Shown: one piece after another, positions 35,778 to 46,359 of the stretch
Layout of the letters: every line of letters starts with the position of its first letter
Position numbering within the stretch: position 1 is the stretch's first letter
Source of the DNA: Cannabis sativa
Taxonomy: Eukaryota > Streptophyta > Magnoliopsida > Rosales > Cannabaceae
Assembly (NCBI RefSeq): GCF_029168945.1
Contig: NC_083602.1
Coordinates: 65,306,600 to 65,370,599 of the forward strand
Direction: 5' to 3'
Length of the DNA stretch: 64,000 bases
Notes under the pieces: model-generated
Database searches by the model: none
Told to the model about the DNA's origin: nothing
Seen by the model: only the letters and a program-made list of their open reading frames with translations
Position numbers and translations under genes: made by a program

Positions 35778-37643
35778 CTTAGATCTACTCACAAGTATGT
35801 TTATTAACATCCTAAATAAGAACTTTCTAAAACGATGAAATAAACACGTATAAAGTTTAAGAAACCTTACATTGGGTGCAGCGGAATATAATGACTCCTT
35901 CCATTCAGATATCTAGCCCTTGATTCCTTTCTGTAGCAGAGCATTATCAATATCTGAACCTGGATCTCTTTCTCGGAATCTTTGATGCTGAAACTCCTTC
36001 TTGCTGAAAGTCTTTCTTCACGATCTTCCTTACTATGGTTGAGGTATCACTTGCTGTGTGTGGGCACTACTCATACACTAAGAATTTCGAAATTTGAGAG
36101 GGAAGAAAGAGAGAGGGAGTGGTCGGCCAGATAGGGAGAGAGAAGGCTTAGTTTTTTCTGAATCAAAAGTGTTAGAAGAAAAGTGTAATTTTCCTGAAGC
36201 CTTCACTATCTATTTATAGCATTCCACTATGGTTAGGTTTGAATTATTTGGCATTAAAATAATGAAAATATCAGTTTAAATTGCCTACAAAAGTGGCCGA
36301 CCATGCTTAGTGGATTTGGGCCTCACTTTTTGCAATTTTGCAGTTTTACCTTTTCTGCATCTGATTTTCTCAAAAATGCCAATTTTCTAATTCAACCATT
36401 TAAATGCCAATTCTAACTATTTAATAACTATAAATAATTATTAAATAATATTTTCATTTATTATATTTATTAATTGAACCATACAAAGTATCATAATTAA
36501 TAAATATGCCCCTAAAACTCTTTCTTTACAATTTCGCCCTTACTTAGAGAAAATTTCACAAACAGATATAGTCTAATTTGAGAATTATAATTGATTAATC
36601 AAAACAAATTACATGAGTCTTACAAGCAATATTATCTCAACTAGTGCGGGGACCATGGGTCTATATAACCGAGCTTCCAATAAGTAGATCAAGAATTTAG
36701 CACTAAAATTCACTAACTTATTAATTCTTCTTTGAATCCATTCATAGAACTTAGAATCGCACTCTGAGTATATAGAATTCTCTATATGTTCCACCATATA
36801 GATGCATCATTAGTTATCCATTGTTATAATCCTAATGTGATCAATGATCCTCTATATGAATGATCTACACTGTAAAGGGATTAGATTACCGTTACACCCT
36901 ACAATGTATTTTATCCTTAAAACACTTGACCCCGTATAAATGATATTTCAGCTTATGTGAAATGAGTACTCAACCATTTATGTTCGTTTGGTCAAGCTCG
37001 AAGGAGATCATCCTTTCCTTATTATTCGCCAGATATAAGCTATAGATTCCATGTTTATGCTAGCGCTCCCACTCAATTGCACTACCGTGTTCCCAAAATG
37101 TACGTATCACCCTGACCTAAAAGTAGGCTTAACTAACAAATCAAAGAACACGAATAGCCTTTCAAGATTGAGCCTAATCATAACAGGATTAAGAACATTT
37201 GATCTAGGATCAACTAGGTGATATTGACTTGAATAAAAATTACGGTAAGTTTAATAAATCTAAGTCAAAGTTCAATATCGGTCCCTTCCGATGCATACTC
37301 CATGCATCCAACCTGAGCTTTACTTTAACCAATGCTCTGGAAAGAACATAGCACTTCTCCAAATGCAAGTAAACTCTGTTGTAGATTATCATATCAGTAA
37401 AACCCTATGTCTGATAAATCTAGGAAACTTTATTCACATAGTCATGTTTACTTTCCAATGTGTTGACGACACAATAAACAGGATCAAGTATGTGAAAAGG
37501 GTTTCAGATGAATTTATACATTATGTACATATAATCATGAAATAAATCATGTGAACCATGCAACATTAAATGTTATTTCTGATCTATATTAATAAGTAAA
37601 TCTGATTATATTGAAATGAGTTTTGTTTAGGGCATAAAACCCA
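35778..37643 (-). repeat. Copia B 3' LTR, second piece, with end deletion
   Basis: Resumes the LTR cut at 21040. It stops four bases short: AAAACCCA runs straight into internal sequence that in copy A begins near 28463. About 1 kb of pol, the purine tract and the LTR tip are missing, with CCA shared at the joint. Confidence 0.85.
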
Positions 37644-39470
37644 TGTGAATGGATTAAACCATAGGTCTATTGACTTTTCTTCTTAGTTTCTTATCTTGAC
37701 AATCCATTACTTGTTTAAACTCACAATGGATTTTAATCACTAGTGTCTCCCATGTCATAAGAAGGTGAGTTCCTAGAAACTCTCCCACTACGACAAGGTA
37801 CCGTGAATTATGTTTAAGATAACTAAATGGTATTAACCTCTTTTGTTGTGACAAGACAACAGAGGCAGTGGGATCATCATATGTCATATAAGATGATAGA
37901 ACACTTTTGGAATCAAGAAAAATATCTCCTTTATTTGCTATTTTATTTACAGACTTAGTCATTTTCTTAGAAAAGTAGTATTTGTTTGAACAAACACTTT
38001 CTTATCTATTGACAATGGGATGGTCCACCCCTAATCACTTAGAATAGCTAACAAACCATGGTTAACAGTTCTAGCTTTTCTTAAGATTTTGATTAGGTCA
38101 TCCATGAATCTATTTTTGATTTACATTAAGTATACAACCATTACATCATTCTGAAATTGTATTACCATAGAAGGACTTAGACAACGACTAGTAACTAATC
38201 ATCAATATGCAAATCGAAATTTCTGGGGAGGTAAGTTTGGATATAATTCAAAAATCAATTTAATGATCTTTGAACTGCATATCTACTAACTATTTCTCCA
38301 CCCCTATCAGTTCGCAAGATCTTTAACCACTTACCTTAATGGTTTTCCCCATTGCTAGAAATTAATGAAATTTTTTTCAAACATTTCAAATTTCTTTGCA
38401 TAAGGTATAATCTAGAGTGATCGTTTTAAGAATACAACGAAAAACTCATATCCACCCCTGAATGTACATACTTCTGCGAATGAGATGAACTACTTTCAGT
38501 GGATATAGGCATATTAACTCTTTGCAGAGATTGATCTTGTCAAATCCACTATGAACAAGATACAAATGCCATAGATTAAAAAAAAATGTGGTAGTGTCTT
38601 TTGATGACTTAGGTTTAGTTACATCAAAGAATTCTTAGAATAGTGCAAGTTGATCCTGGTCACAGAATACCTAACTCATATTCCATACAGTTTGAATCCA
38701 TTAATAGAAGATGGATATTAAACCCTTGTGAAGGTGTAACTGTATTGCATCCTGGAATTAGAAATATAAGAAAATTTCTGTTTGGAATCTAAAATTAAAG
38801 TCAAAGACTTAAATTTATACCAAATATAATGAGTAATTCTATCTTGGACCACCACTACTAATTTAACTCTAAGTCAGATTTGCCCATAAAGTAAGAGATT
38901 TCTAAGATTGAGGATTTATATCAATTGGGAATAGAATTTCGGGATTATAATCATCTGCGTCATTTATTTTCTTAAGAGAAAATATAGAATGACATGAAAT
39001 GATTTATAGACCATTCATCCAATGATATGTTATTGTGCTAATTCGAAATGAATAAGCTAAGAGGAATTAGGATAATTTCGTTTATTAAATAAGAATCCAA
39101 CGATGCTTCGATTAGCGAAAGTCAAAGTAATCTTATTTATACAATCTTCTTGTTTCATATCGTAAAAATACTAGTGTAAGGTGTCATCAATTAATGAACA
39201 GCTAGATGTCGCATATACAATATTTATCTTTCGAGATCTAACACTATTATGTATGTCTAATGGTTAAAATCCACTAGGGATTTATCTCATTAGATAAACA
39301 AGCCAAGTTAGACCAACAATGAAGATTCGAAATTAAACTACAACTTAATAACAGAAAATAACATGGTTCAATATAAATTCATACACAATTCAGAAATTAT
39401 TAAACATATAGCAAGTAGGAATGACAAGTGAAAATACTAAAACTTACAATCCTAAATAATTTCCAAGGTT
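37644..39470 (-). pseudogene. Copia B decayed pol
   Basis: Collinear with 28464-30270 of copy A with scattered substitutions and short indels. Minus-strand traces of integrase (around 38300-38570) remain, but frames are broken throughout. Non-functional. Confidence 0.7.
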
Positions 39471-41396
39471 TTCAACAAACTGATATCAGTGTCCCGTTTA
39501 GGCGAGAGTCAAAGCTACCATCCATTGAATATAGTTGTCAGCTCATCTAAAATGTTAAACATTCTAGCAACCTTTTATTCAATCAAGATTGGAATTCAGC
39601 GTTGTCCCGTTTAGGCGAGAGTCAAGGCAATTCTATCTTATGAGCTTCCACCATTGTTTCATAATTTGCAAGTCAAGTATGGTCACCACCATTAGGGTGA
39701 TCCATACCATACAAAACACTTACAAACTACTTATCATTCAAGATTAAACGGTGCGAAATTGCTAATGAACGTTCCTCCATTAGGGAGGATTACTCACTAA
39801 AACAAACGCGGTGTAAAACCCACAATGGAGATCGAATATCTTAATAATAAAGTTCATTATTTAAAAAGAGTTGTATTTTCTTTGATTTTCTTTATTAATC
39901 TATTTATTTTAAATATATATTTATTTAATTAAAATTTCCAATTTAGAATGAAAAATTCTAAATATAAATTTTAATTTAATATTTATAAATTTTACTTAGA
40001 TGGATATGAAAATAACATGAATTATTTCCATCTTAGTAATAATTTCCAATAAATATTTAGAAAAATATTCAATTTCAGTTGTTACAAAATTAATTTAAAT
40101 TAATTTACAACTCAAATTTTATTTTCTATAAATATATATTGCATTTCGAAAAATTAAAGTATTTAAGAATACAATTTTCGAAAAATGCATGTTAAAATAA
40201 AAAATAAATCCTGGAAAAATTATTCTAATTTAATGTTGGCCCAAAATTAATTAATAAAATTAATTTTCAACAAAAAAAAATATAATTTTCCTATTTAATT
40301 AAATATATATAAGAAAAATTTCAAATATTTAAGTATGATGATGAAAATCAACTTAAATATTAATTTTCTATTTAATTAAATACACTAGAAAAATACTTCA
40401 AGCAAAAATATCATCTATCTAGATTTTCTTTCGACTAATTAATTCAATTTCTAATAATATACTTTAATTCAATTTATTTTAAATTAATCAATTAATGAAA
40501 AAATCATTGATTTAAGTTGGTCCAAAATTAAAATAAATAATTTACAACTTTAATCTATTTTTCAAATAAAATTCGAAGTTCCAGCATTTAAGAAATACAA
40601 TTTCGAAATTTGATTAATAAAATAAAGAAAAAATATATTTTGAAAATTATTTAAATTTAGTTGAAAAATTAAATTTCAACTAAAAATAATTTTCTATTTA
40701 ATTAAGTGTCGTGAAAAAGAAACATTTAAGTATCATGATGAAAATCAACTTAGATATTTAATTTTCAAATTAATTAAGTGTATTAAATTCAAGAAATAAA
40801 TAATTAAGTGTAGAGAAGGCTTAATTATTAATCTCTAGTTTAATACTAGGAAAAATATACTTAAAATAAGTTGTATCAAAATTAATTATATAAATAATTA
40901 ATTTCACAATGTATAATATTTTCCTATTTAATATTAGAAATAATAAGTAGTCCTGAAATAACTATCTAGAAAATATCTTATTTGACTAAGTATATCTTTC
41001 CACACAATTTGAAAAAATATCTAATTTCAGTTGTATTAGAAAAAATCTAGAACTTAAATATTTTCAAATTTAAATTTAATTAAATATCAAAAATTAAGTT
41101 GTAACCACTTAATTTAAAAAATATTCCATTTTAAGTTAATATTCGAAAAGATATTAACTTAAAAAAAATATCTAGAATATTCCATTTTAAGTTAATATTC
41201 GAAAAGATATTAACTTAAAAAATATCTAAAGAATCTTAATAACCAATGCCTAAAATTCCTCAACTTAATTTTGAAATTGAAATTCAAAAGATATTGAGAT
41301 TTAAGTTGGTTAGTTGTAGATAACTAAATATCAACTTAAATAGGAATATTTAATGAAAAATTTAAATTAAGCTCCAGAAAGAATCTAGATGGTTAT
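39471..41396 (-). other. Copia B leader, first part
   Basis: AT-rich leader with the duplicated 23-base motif (39490-39512, 39603-39625) and both CTAAT-loop hairpins. A short local duplication (AATATTCCATTTTAAGTTAA) lies near 41120-41200. It is interrupted at 41397 by the young Tat gypsy and continues at 53788. Confidence 0.75.
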
Positions 41397-42177
41397 TGTT
41401 GCTCCTAAAATCGCCCAATATACGTGGACCAGTCAGGAAGGGACACGTGGATCAAATTACTTGAGATAGAACTGCTAAGTCTTTGTGTGACACCAAGAAG
41501 CGTTATTCGAATGGGTCCCGGAAGATGCACCCGGAGTACAAGGTACTCCCGGAAGCGAACATGGCTCAAAGGCACTCCGGGATGTGTCAGGTCTCTCCCG
41601 AGACATCAAGTCGCATTTAATGCTGCATGGGAGGAAGCGTGTTGGGACTATACACGCAATAAAGTCTGACGGCACATCCCCCAAACAGCAGCACTACAGT
41701 AATGATCATTTAAGTCTAGCGACGGCTACTCTGCGAAGAGTCACGTCAATCATAAGACAAAAAGGACATTCTCCATAAAAACCCTACAGCACCTAGGGAT
41801 TTGACCGTGCATCACCCATGGTATATTCATCGGAAATGCCCAACTTTATGGATACTTACAGACACATGTGTAAGTACAATTCTAGGGATTGCCCCTCTAA
41901 AACACTATAAATACCCCCTCAAAGCTCATTTAATGGGGTCGGAGAATCTTGGCTGCTTAAGAGCAAACAGAGAAGAAACTCACCAAGAACATTCTTTGTA
42001 TTAAAGAGAGAAACATTCTCCCAAGTGTAAGATCTGTATTAAAGACATCCATAAATATCAGTGGCTCGTGGACTAAGGCTCATTAACGCCCCAACCACGT
42101 AAAAAGTCTTCATCTCGCTTTCTTATAGCTCACTATTATATTCGTATTATATTAGTTGCCGAAAACCTCGGTCAACA
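41397..42177 (+). repeat. 5' LTR of young Tat gypsy
   Basis: 781 bases from TGTTGCTCC to CCTCGGTCAACA. U3 carries repeated CCCGGAAG words (41517-41524, 41548-41555) and an inverted repeat GGAGTAC-AAG-GTACTCC (41533-41549), candidate enhancer sites. TATA box at 41906-41913. The small open frames inside are not genes. Confidence 0.95.
41906..41913 (+). promoter_or_regulatory. LTR TATA box of young Tat gypsy
   Basis: TATAAATA after CCTCTAAAACAC. The matching box in the 3' LTR is at 53511-53518. The related outer element has the same octamer at 60573-60580. Confidence 0.75.
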
Positions 42178-42200
42178 TTTTGGTGCTTTCATTGAGAGCT
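42178..42200 (+). other. Primer binding site region of young Tat gypsy
   Basis: TGGTGCTTTCATTGAGAGC follows the LTR after a short T-run. A TGG start is expected for a sequence complementary to a tRNA 3' end. I cannot assign the tRNA. Confidence 0.5.
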
Positions 42201-42240
42201 GAGGAAAGCTGCTTCGCAACAAGCATTTAACTTCACAACA

Positions 42241-45200
42241 ATGGTGGAGACAAAAGCTACACGTCACCCTCGCCCTCTAGAAGACGCTCAAGATCCCAAT
42301 GAAGAGGATGTAGCCTCAAGAGCAGCAGAGGAGTCCGAGGAAGAAGTTCCAGATGAAAACCACGAGGAACACCTCGACGAATATGCTTACGATGATGGAA
42401 GCTACCAAGAGCTGGTGCTCCTCAGGCAAAAAGCCATCGATCACGAAGCTGAGATCGAAGCTCAGAAAGTGCAAAATCAAAAAATGCACGAGGTGATGCT
42501 AGCCATGCAAAAAGCCATGGAGGCCGCTGGCATTCACGTGCATCCCAAGGCAATGGCCGCTGGACTCGATGGGGAGCCAGCTACGTCGTCGCCCGATTCC
42601 CAGCAGCAAAGGCCCAGGGAACCTAGCCCTATAAGGCACCCTGCTGAGGAAAACCAAACGAAAAACCCTACTTCTGCCCTTGGTCGGAAGAAAAAGGCGC
42701 AGGATCCGCGCAAGGTCCGCTCAGATTTCCCTAAAGGGAAAGGTCCGCAGAGGGGCAAGCCCCGAAGAGGGAGTCTTGGCCCTCAGGATCGAGGGGACCG
42801 AAAGAGCGTTTCCGTGCACCAGGAACCGGGGGGTAGAGGAAGAGTAGGACAAAAATGTCCACCCGTTGATTTGAGAAATCAAATCAATGGGAATCAAGGT
42901 GACCTCCGGGATCACCTTGATCAAAAAAGATACAGACCCGAAGTCTCCTCGGGTACTGTAAACGAAGGGATTATGGCAGAGCTTGCCAGCCTTCGAAAAG
43001 ATATTGCCCGAGTCTCCCGAAGGCAAAAGGGAGATGACTCCGACTCGGACAGTGAGGACCGGGAGCCCTGCGCTAAGCATATCCTGGAGGCGGAGCTCCC
43101 TAAAAATTTCAAAATGCCCGAAATGGCGGCATATACTGGGAACTCCGACCCCAGTGATCACCTGTCACGATTCAACCGAGTCATGACAGTCATGCGGGTC
43201 AGCAATGACGCCAAGTGCCTATGCTTCCCCCTCACTCTGAGCGGTTCGGCGGAGGAGTGGTTCAAGAAACTAGAACCAGGATCGGTGGGATGTTGGAACA
43301 AACTCCAAACCAACTTCCGGAGGCAATTTGTCGCCGCCAGGAAGGTAAATTTGGAAGTTAGCGCCTTGACTAACATCAAGCAACTACCCACCGAGACTTT
43401 GAAAAATTACATCAAGAGGTTCCGAGAGGAAGCCTCGAAGACCAAGAAGGTTGACGACGGACAACAGCTTGCGCTTCTCCAAGCAGGAATCCGTACTGGG
43501 ACTCCCTTCTGGAACGAATTACAGCAAGAAGGCGCTGCTAGCCTTCAGGACTTCCAGAAGCGAGTCCAAAAATATATTAACCTCGAAGAAGCCCAGATTG
43601 TGGCTTACGGGGGCTATTATCCAACCGGGATGGCAGGATACATGCCAGGAGTATCGCCCTCGGGTACTGTCCCGACCGCGACCCCTCCGGTTAGTGGCAT
43701 ACAGTTTTCTGCCACTCCCGGGTACAACCAAGGGCAAGCTCTGCCCCCGGCATCTTCCCATTACGGCAATCCGTCCGGGGTGAATGGGCGGGCTCCTTCA
43801 CAGGCTACCCCAACCGCTAGCTTAACAGGCCCCACTCAACGGTCTAGAATCAAGAGGTCTTCCAAGGGCAGCACCCGAACGGGAGAGAAGCGCCAAAAGA
43901 AGGGGTACACACCCCAATACACCCAGTACACAGAGCTCACGGACTCCCAGGAACGTGTCTATTTTGCCACAAGGCAGAATACGCATTACCGGAGACCCCA
44001 GCCTTTGTACAGGGACAGCTCTCGGAGAGATCCGAGCAAAAGGTGCGAATATCACAATGACATCGGTCACAGCACCAACGAGTGTAAAAATCTCAAGGAT
44101 GAGATTGAGAATCTAATCCGGTTGGGCCACCTCTATGAGTGGATCAAAAATAGGTTACCCCACCTTAACCCGGGGCAGGTGGCCGGGGGCATGCCTTCGG
44201 GGACACCAGGGGGTACAGCAGGAGTATTGCCTCCAGCTGCTCCCGCAGGTGACACCCAGCATATACCCGGACTACCGCCTCGGCCTAATGGACGGGTAGC
44301 CATGATCTCCGGAGGTCCCCATATCGGAGGAAACACTCGGAAGGAGCGAAAGAGATATGCCGAGGCCGCAAGGCACAGTGAAGTGTGGGAGGTCACTCAA
44401 CTCCCAGCTCAAAGGCCTCGGCTAATGGACCAACCCATAACGTTCACGGAAGAAGACGCCAAGACCGTGCGTTTTCCTCATCACGACCCGCTGGTCATAG
44501 AGACCCCCATTGCAAATAAAGTGGTGGCCAGGGTCCTGATTGATAATGGAAGTTCCGTGAACTTGCTCTTCAAAGAGGCCTTCACTGCGATAGGATTGAC
44601 CGACCGGGACCTCTCTCCTAGCGGATCGCAGCTCACAGGGTTTAACGGGACAACTCTAATCCCGATGGGAAAAGTCAGGCTCCCAGTTACCCTGTGCCCG
44701 GACACTCCGCAGAGCACGTTTAAGTATTGCACCTTCGTGGTGGTAGACTGTCCAACAGCCTACAACGCAATCTTAGGCCGACCGGCCCTCGTCGACTTCG
44801 GTGCAATAACTTCTATCCGACACCTATGCCTAAAATTTCCCACCCAGGAAGCCGGAGTCGGAACGGTGAGGGGAAACCAAGGAGAGGCCAGGCAATGTTA
44901 CAATGTTGCCACCCATTTGCCAGTACTCATGGTCCGGGGGCCCCCCGAAGTAGAGAAGGCTGAAGAAGACGAGTTGGATCCTCGTATAGGATCCGAAAGG
45001 GTCGTAGAACCAATGGAGGACGTCGAAGAGATACCAGTGTGCGACGACGACTCCACCAAAGTACTCCGGATAGGGAGAGGCCTAGATCCGGAGGAAAAGG
45101 ATAAAATAATAAAAACACTGAAGGGCGCCATTGATGTTTTTGCGTGGCGCCAAGAGGACATGACCGGCATCAGCCCTCATGTCATCACGCATGTCCTCAA

Positions 45201-46359
45201 CGTCAATCCGGACATGCCCCCTATACAACAAAAGAGACGCCCGCTCGACTCGGCGAAAGCCGAGGCCTTAGAGAAAGAGGTGGATAAACTTTTGTCCAAC
45301 AGCATGATCCGCGACGTATACTATCCGGAATGGCTGGCCAATCCGGTCCTGGTGCCTAAGCCGAACGGAACTTGGCGGGTTTGCATAGATTTCACGGATC
45401 TAAACAAAGCCTGCCCAAAGGACTGCTTTCCGCTGCCCAGGATTGACCAGATGGTGGACGCCACCTCCGGATTTAAACTGCTATCTTTCATGGATGCCTA
45501 TGCTGGATACAACCAAATAAAGATGCATACGGCAGACCAGGAGTGCACTAGCTTCAGGACCGATAAGGGGGTATACTGTTACCTAGTCATGCCTTTCGGA
45601 CTGAAAAACGCCGGAGCAACCTATCAAAGAATGGTTAACCGGATGTTTAAAAGCCTCCTGGGACGAAACATGGAAGTATATGTAGACGACATGCTCGTCA
45701 AATCCAAAGCATGCAATAGCCATGCAGACGACTTAGAAGAATGTTTCGAAGTCGTCCGGAGATACGGCATGAAGCTCAATCCGAAGAAGTGTACCTTCGG
45801 AGTCAAGTCGGGAAAATTCCTGGGCTTCATAGTCAGCCAGAGAGGGATTGAGGCGAACCCGGAGAAAATTCAAGCTCTCTTGGACATGCCATCCCCCAGG
45901 AAGCATAAGGACGTGCAAAGTTTGACCGGGAAGGTAGCCGCGTTGAGCCGTTTTATCTCACGATCCACGGACAAGTGCATACCCTTCTTCAACATACTGA
46001 AGAAATGCCAAAAGTTCGAATGGACGGACGAATGCGAGGAGGCATTCAAAAGGTTAAAAGACCATATGGCAAAACCTCCTATCCTATCAAAGCCCGTCCT
46101 TGGAGAAGACTTGTTCCTTTACTTGGCGGTCTCCGAACATGCGGTCAGTGCTGCATTGGTCCGGGAGGAAGAAAAGGTCCAGCATCCCGTGTACTATGTT
46201 AGTAAAACGCATGATAGGAGCCGAGACGAGGTATCCGGTCATCGAAAAACTGGTATTCTGCCTCCTGATGGCATCACGGAAGCTGAGACCATACTTCCAA
46301 GCCCATCCAATCAGAGTTTTGACCAATCATCCACTCCGACAAGTCCTCCAGAAACCTGA
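42241..46359 (+). CDS. Young Tat gypsy gag-protease-reverse transcriptase
   Basis: A frame of 1,372 codons; roughly the first 1,322 are real. Order: Glu-rich N-terminus; gag capsid domain (about residues 285-440); zinc-knuckle variant CX2HX4HX4C (CEYHNDIGHSTNEC, near 44045-44086); protease with IDNGSS (about 44540); reverse transcriptase with CIDFTDLNKACPKD, MPFGLKNAGATYQ and the catalytic YVDD (about 45680). It then enters RNase H at the YYVSK motif. An extra A in the run 46204-46207 moves the proper frame, so the last 50 codons here are out of frame. The ATG at 42241 is the first after the primer site. Known role: capsid, polyprotein processing and cDNA synthesis. Confidence 0.92.
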   Translation: MVETKATRHPRPLEDAQDPNEEDVASRAAEESEEEVPDENHEEHLDEYAYDDGSYQELVLLRQKAIDHEAEIEAQKVQNQKMHEVMLAMQKAMEAAGIHVHPKAMAAGLDGEPATSSPDSQQQRPREPSPIRHPAEENQTKNPTSALGRKKKAQDPRKVRSDFPKGKGPQRGKPRRGSLGPQDRGDRKSVSVHQEPGGRGRVGQKCPPVDLRNQINGNQGDLRDHLDQKRYRPEVSSGTVNEGIMAELASLRKDIARVSRRQKGDDSDSDSEDREPCAKHILEAELPKNFKMPEMAAYTGNSDPSDHLSRFNRVMTVMRVSNDAKCLCFPLTLSGSAEEWFKKLEPGSVGCWNKLQTNFRRQFVAARKVNLEVSALTNIKQLPTETLKNYIKRFREEASKTKKVDDGQQLALLQAGIRTGTPFWNELQQEGAASLQDFQKRVQKYINLEEAQIVAYGGYYPTGMAGYMPGVSPSGTVPTATPPVSGIQFSATPGYNQGQALPPASSHYGNPSGVNGRAPSQATPTASLTGPTQRSRIKRSSKGSTRTGEKRQKKGYTPQYTQYTELTDSQERVYFATRQNTHYRRPQPLYRDSSRRDPSKRCEYHNDIGHSTNECKNLKDEIENLIRLGHLYEWIKNRLPHLNPGQVAGGMPSGTPGGTAGVLPPAAPAGDTQHIPGLPPRPNGRVAMISGGPHIGGNTRKERKRYAEAARHSEVWEVTQLPAQRPRLMDQPITFTEEDAKTVRFPHHDPLVIETPIANKVVARVLIDNGSSVNLLFKEAFTAIGLTDRDLSPSGSQLTGFNGTTLIPMGKVRLPVTLCPDTPQSTFKYCTFVVVDCPTAYNAILGRPALVDFGAITSIRHLCLKFPTQEAGVGTVRGNQGEARQCYNVATHLPVLMVRGPPEVEKAEEDELDPRIGSERVVEPMEDVEEIPVCDDDSTKVLRIGRGLDPEEKDKIIKTLKGAIDVFAWRQEDMTGISPHVITHVLNVNPDMPPIQQKRRPLDSAKAEALEKEVDKLLSNSMIRDVYYPEWLANPVLVPKPNGTWRVCIDFTDLNKACPKDCFPLPRIDQMVDATSGFKLLSFMDAYAGYNQIKMHTADQECTSFRTDKGVYCYLVMPFGLKNAGATYQRMVNRMFKSLLGRNMEVYVDDMLVKSKACNSHADDLEECFEVVRRYGMKLNPKKCTFGVKSGKFLGFIVSQRGIEANPEKIQALLDMPSPRKHKDVQSLTGKVAALSRFISRSTDKCIPFFNILKKCQKFEWTDECEEAFKRLKDHMAKPPILSKPVLGEDLFLYLAVSEHAVSAALVREEEKVQHPVYYVSKTHDRSRDEVSGHRKTGILPPDGITEAETILPSPSNQSFDQSSTPTSPPET

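Noticed and set aside
41424..42004. Four small open frames repeated exactly at 53029-53609
   Set aside because: They are the two identical LTRs of the young gypsy element; no protein family is recognised.
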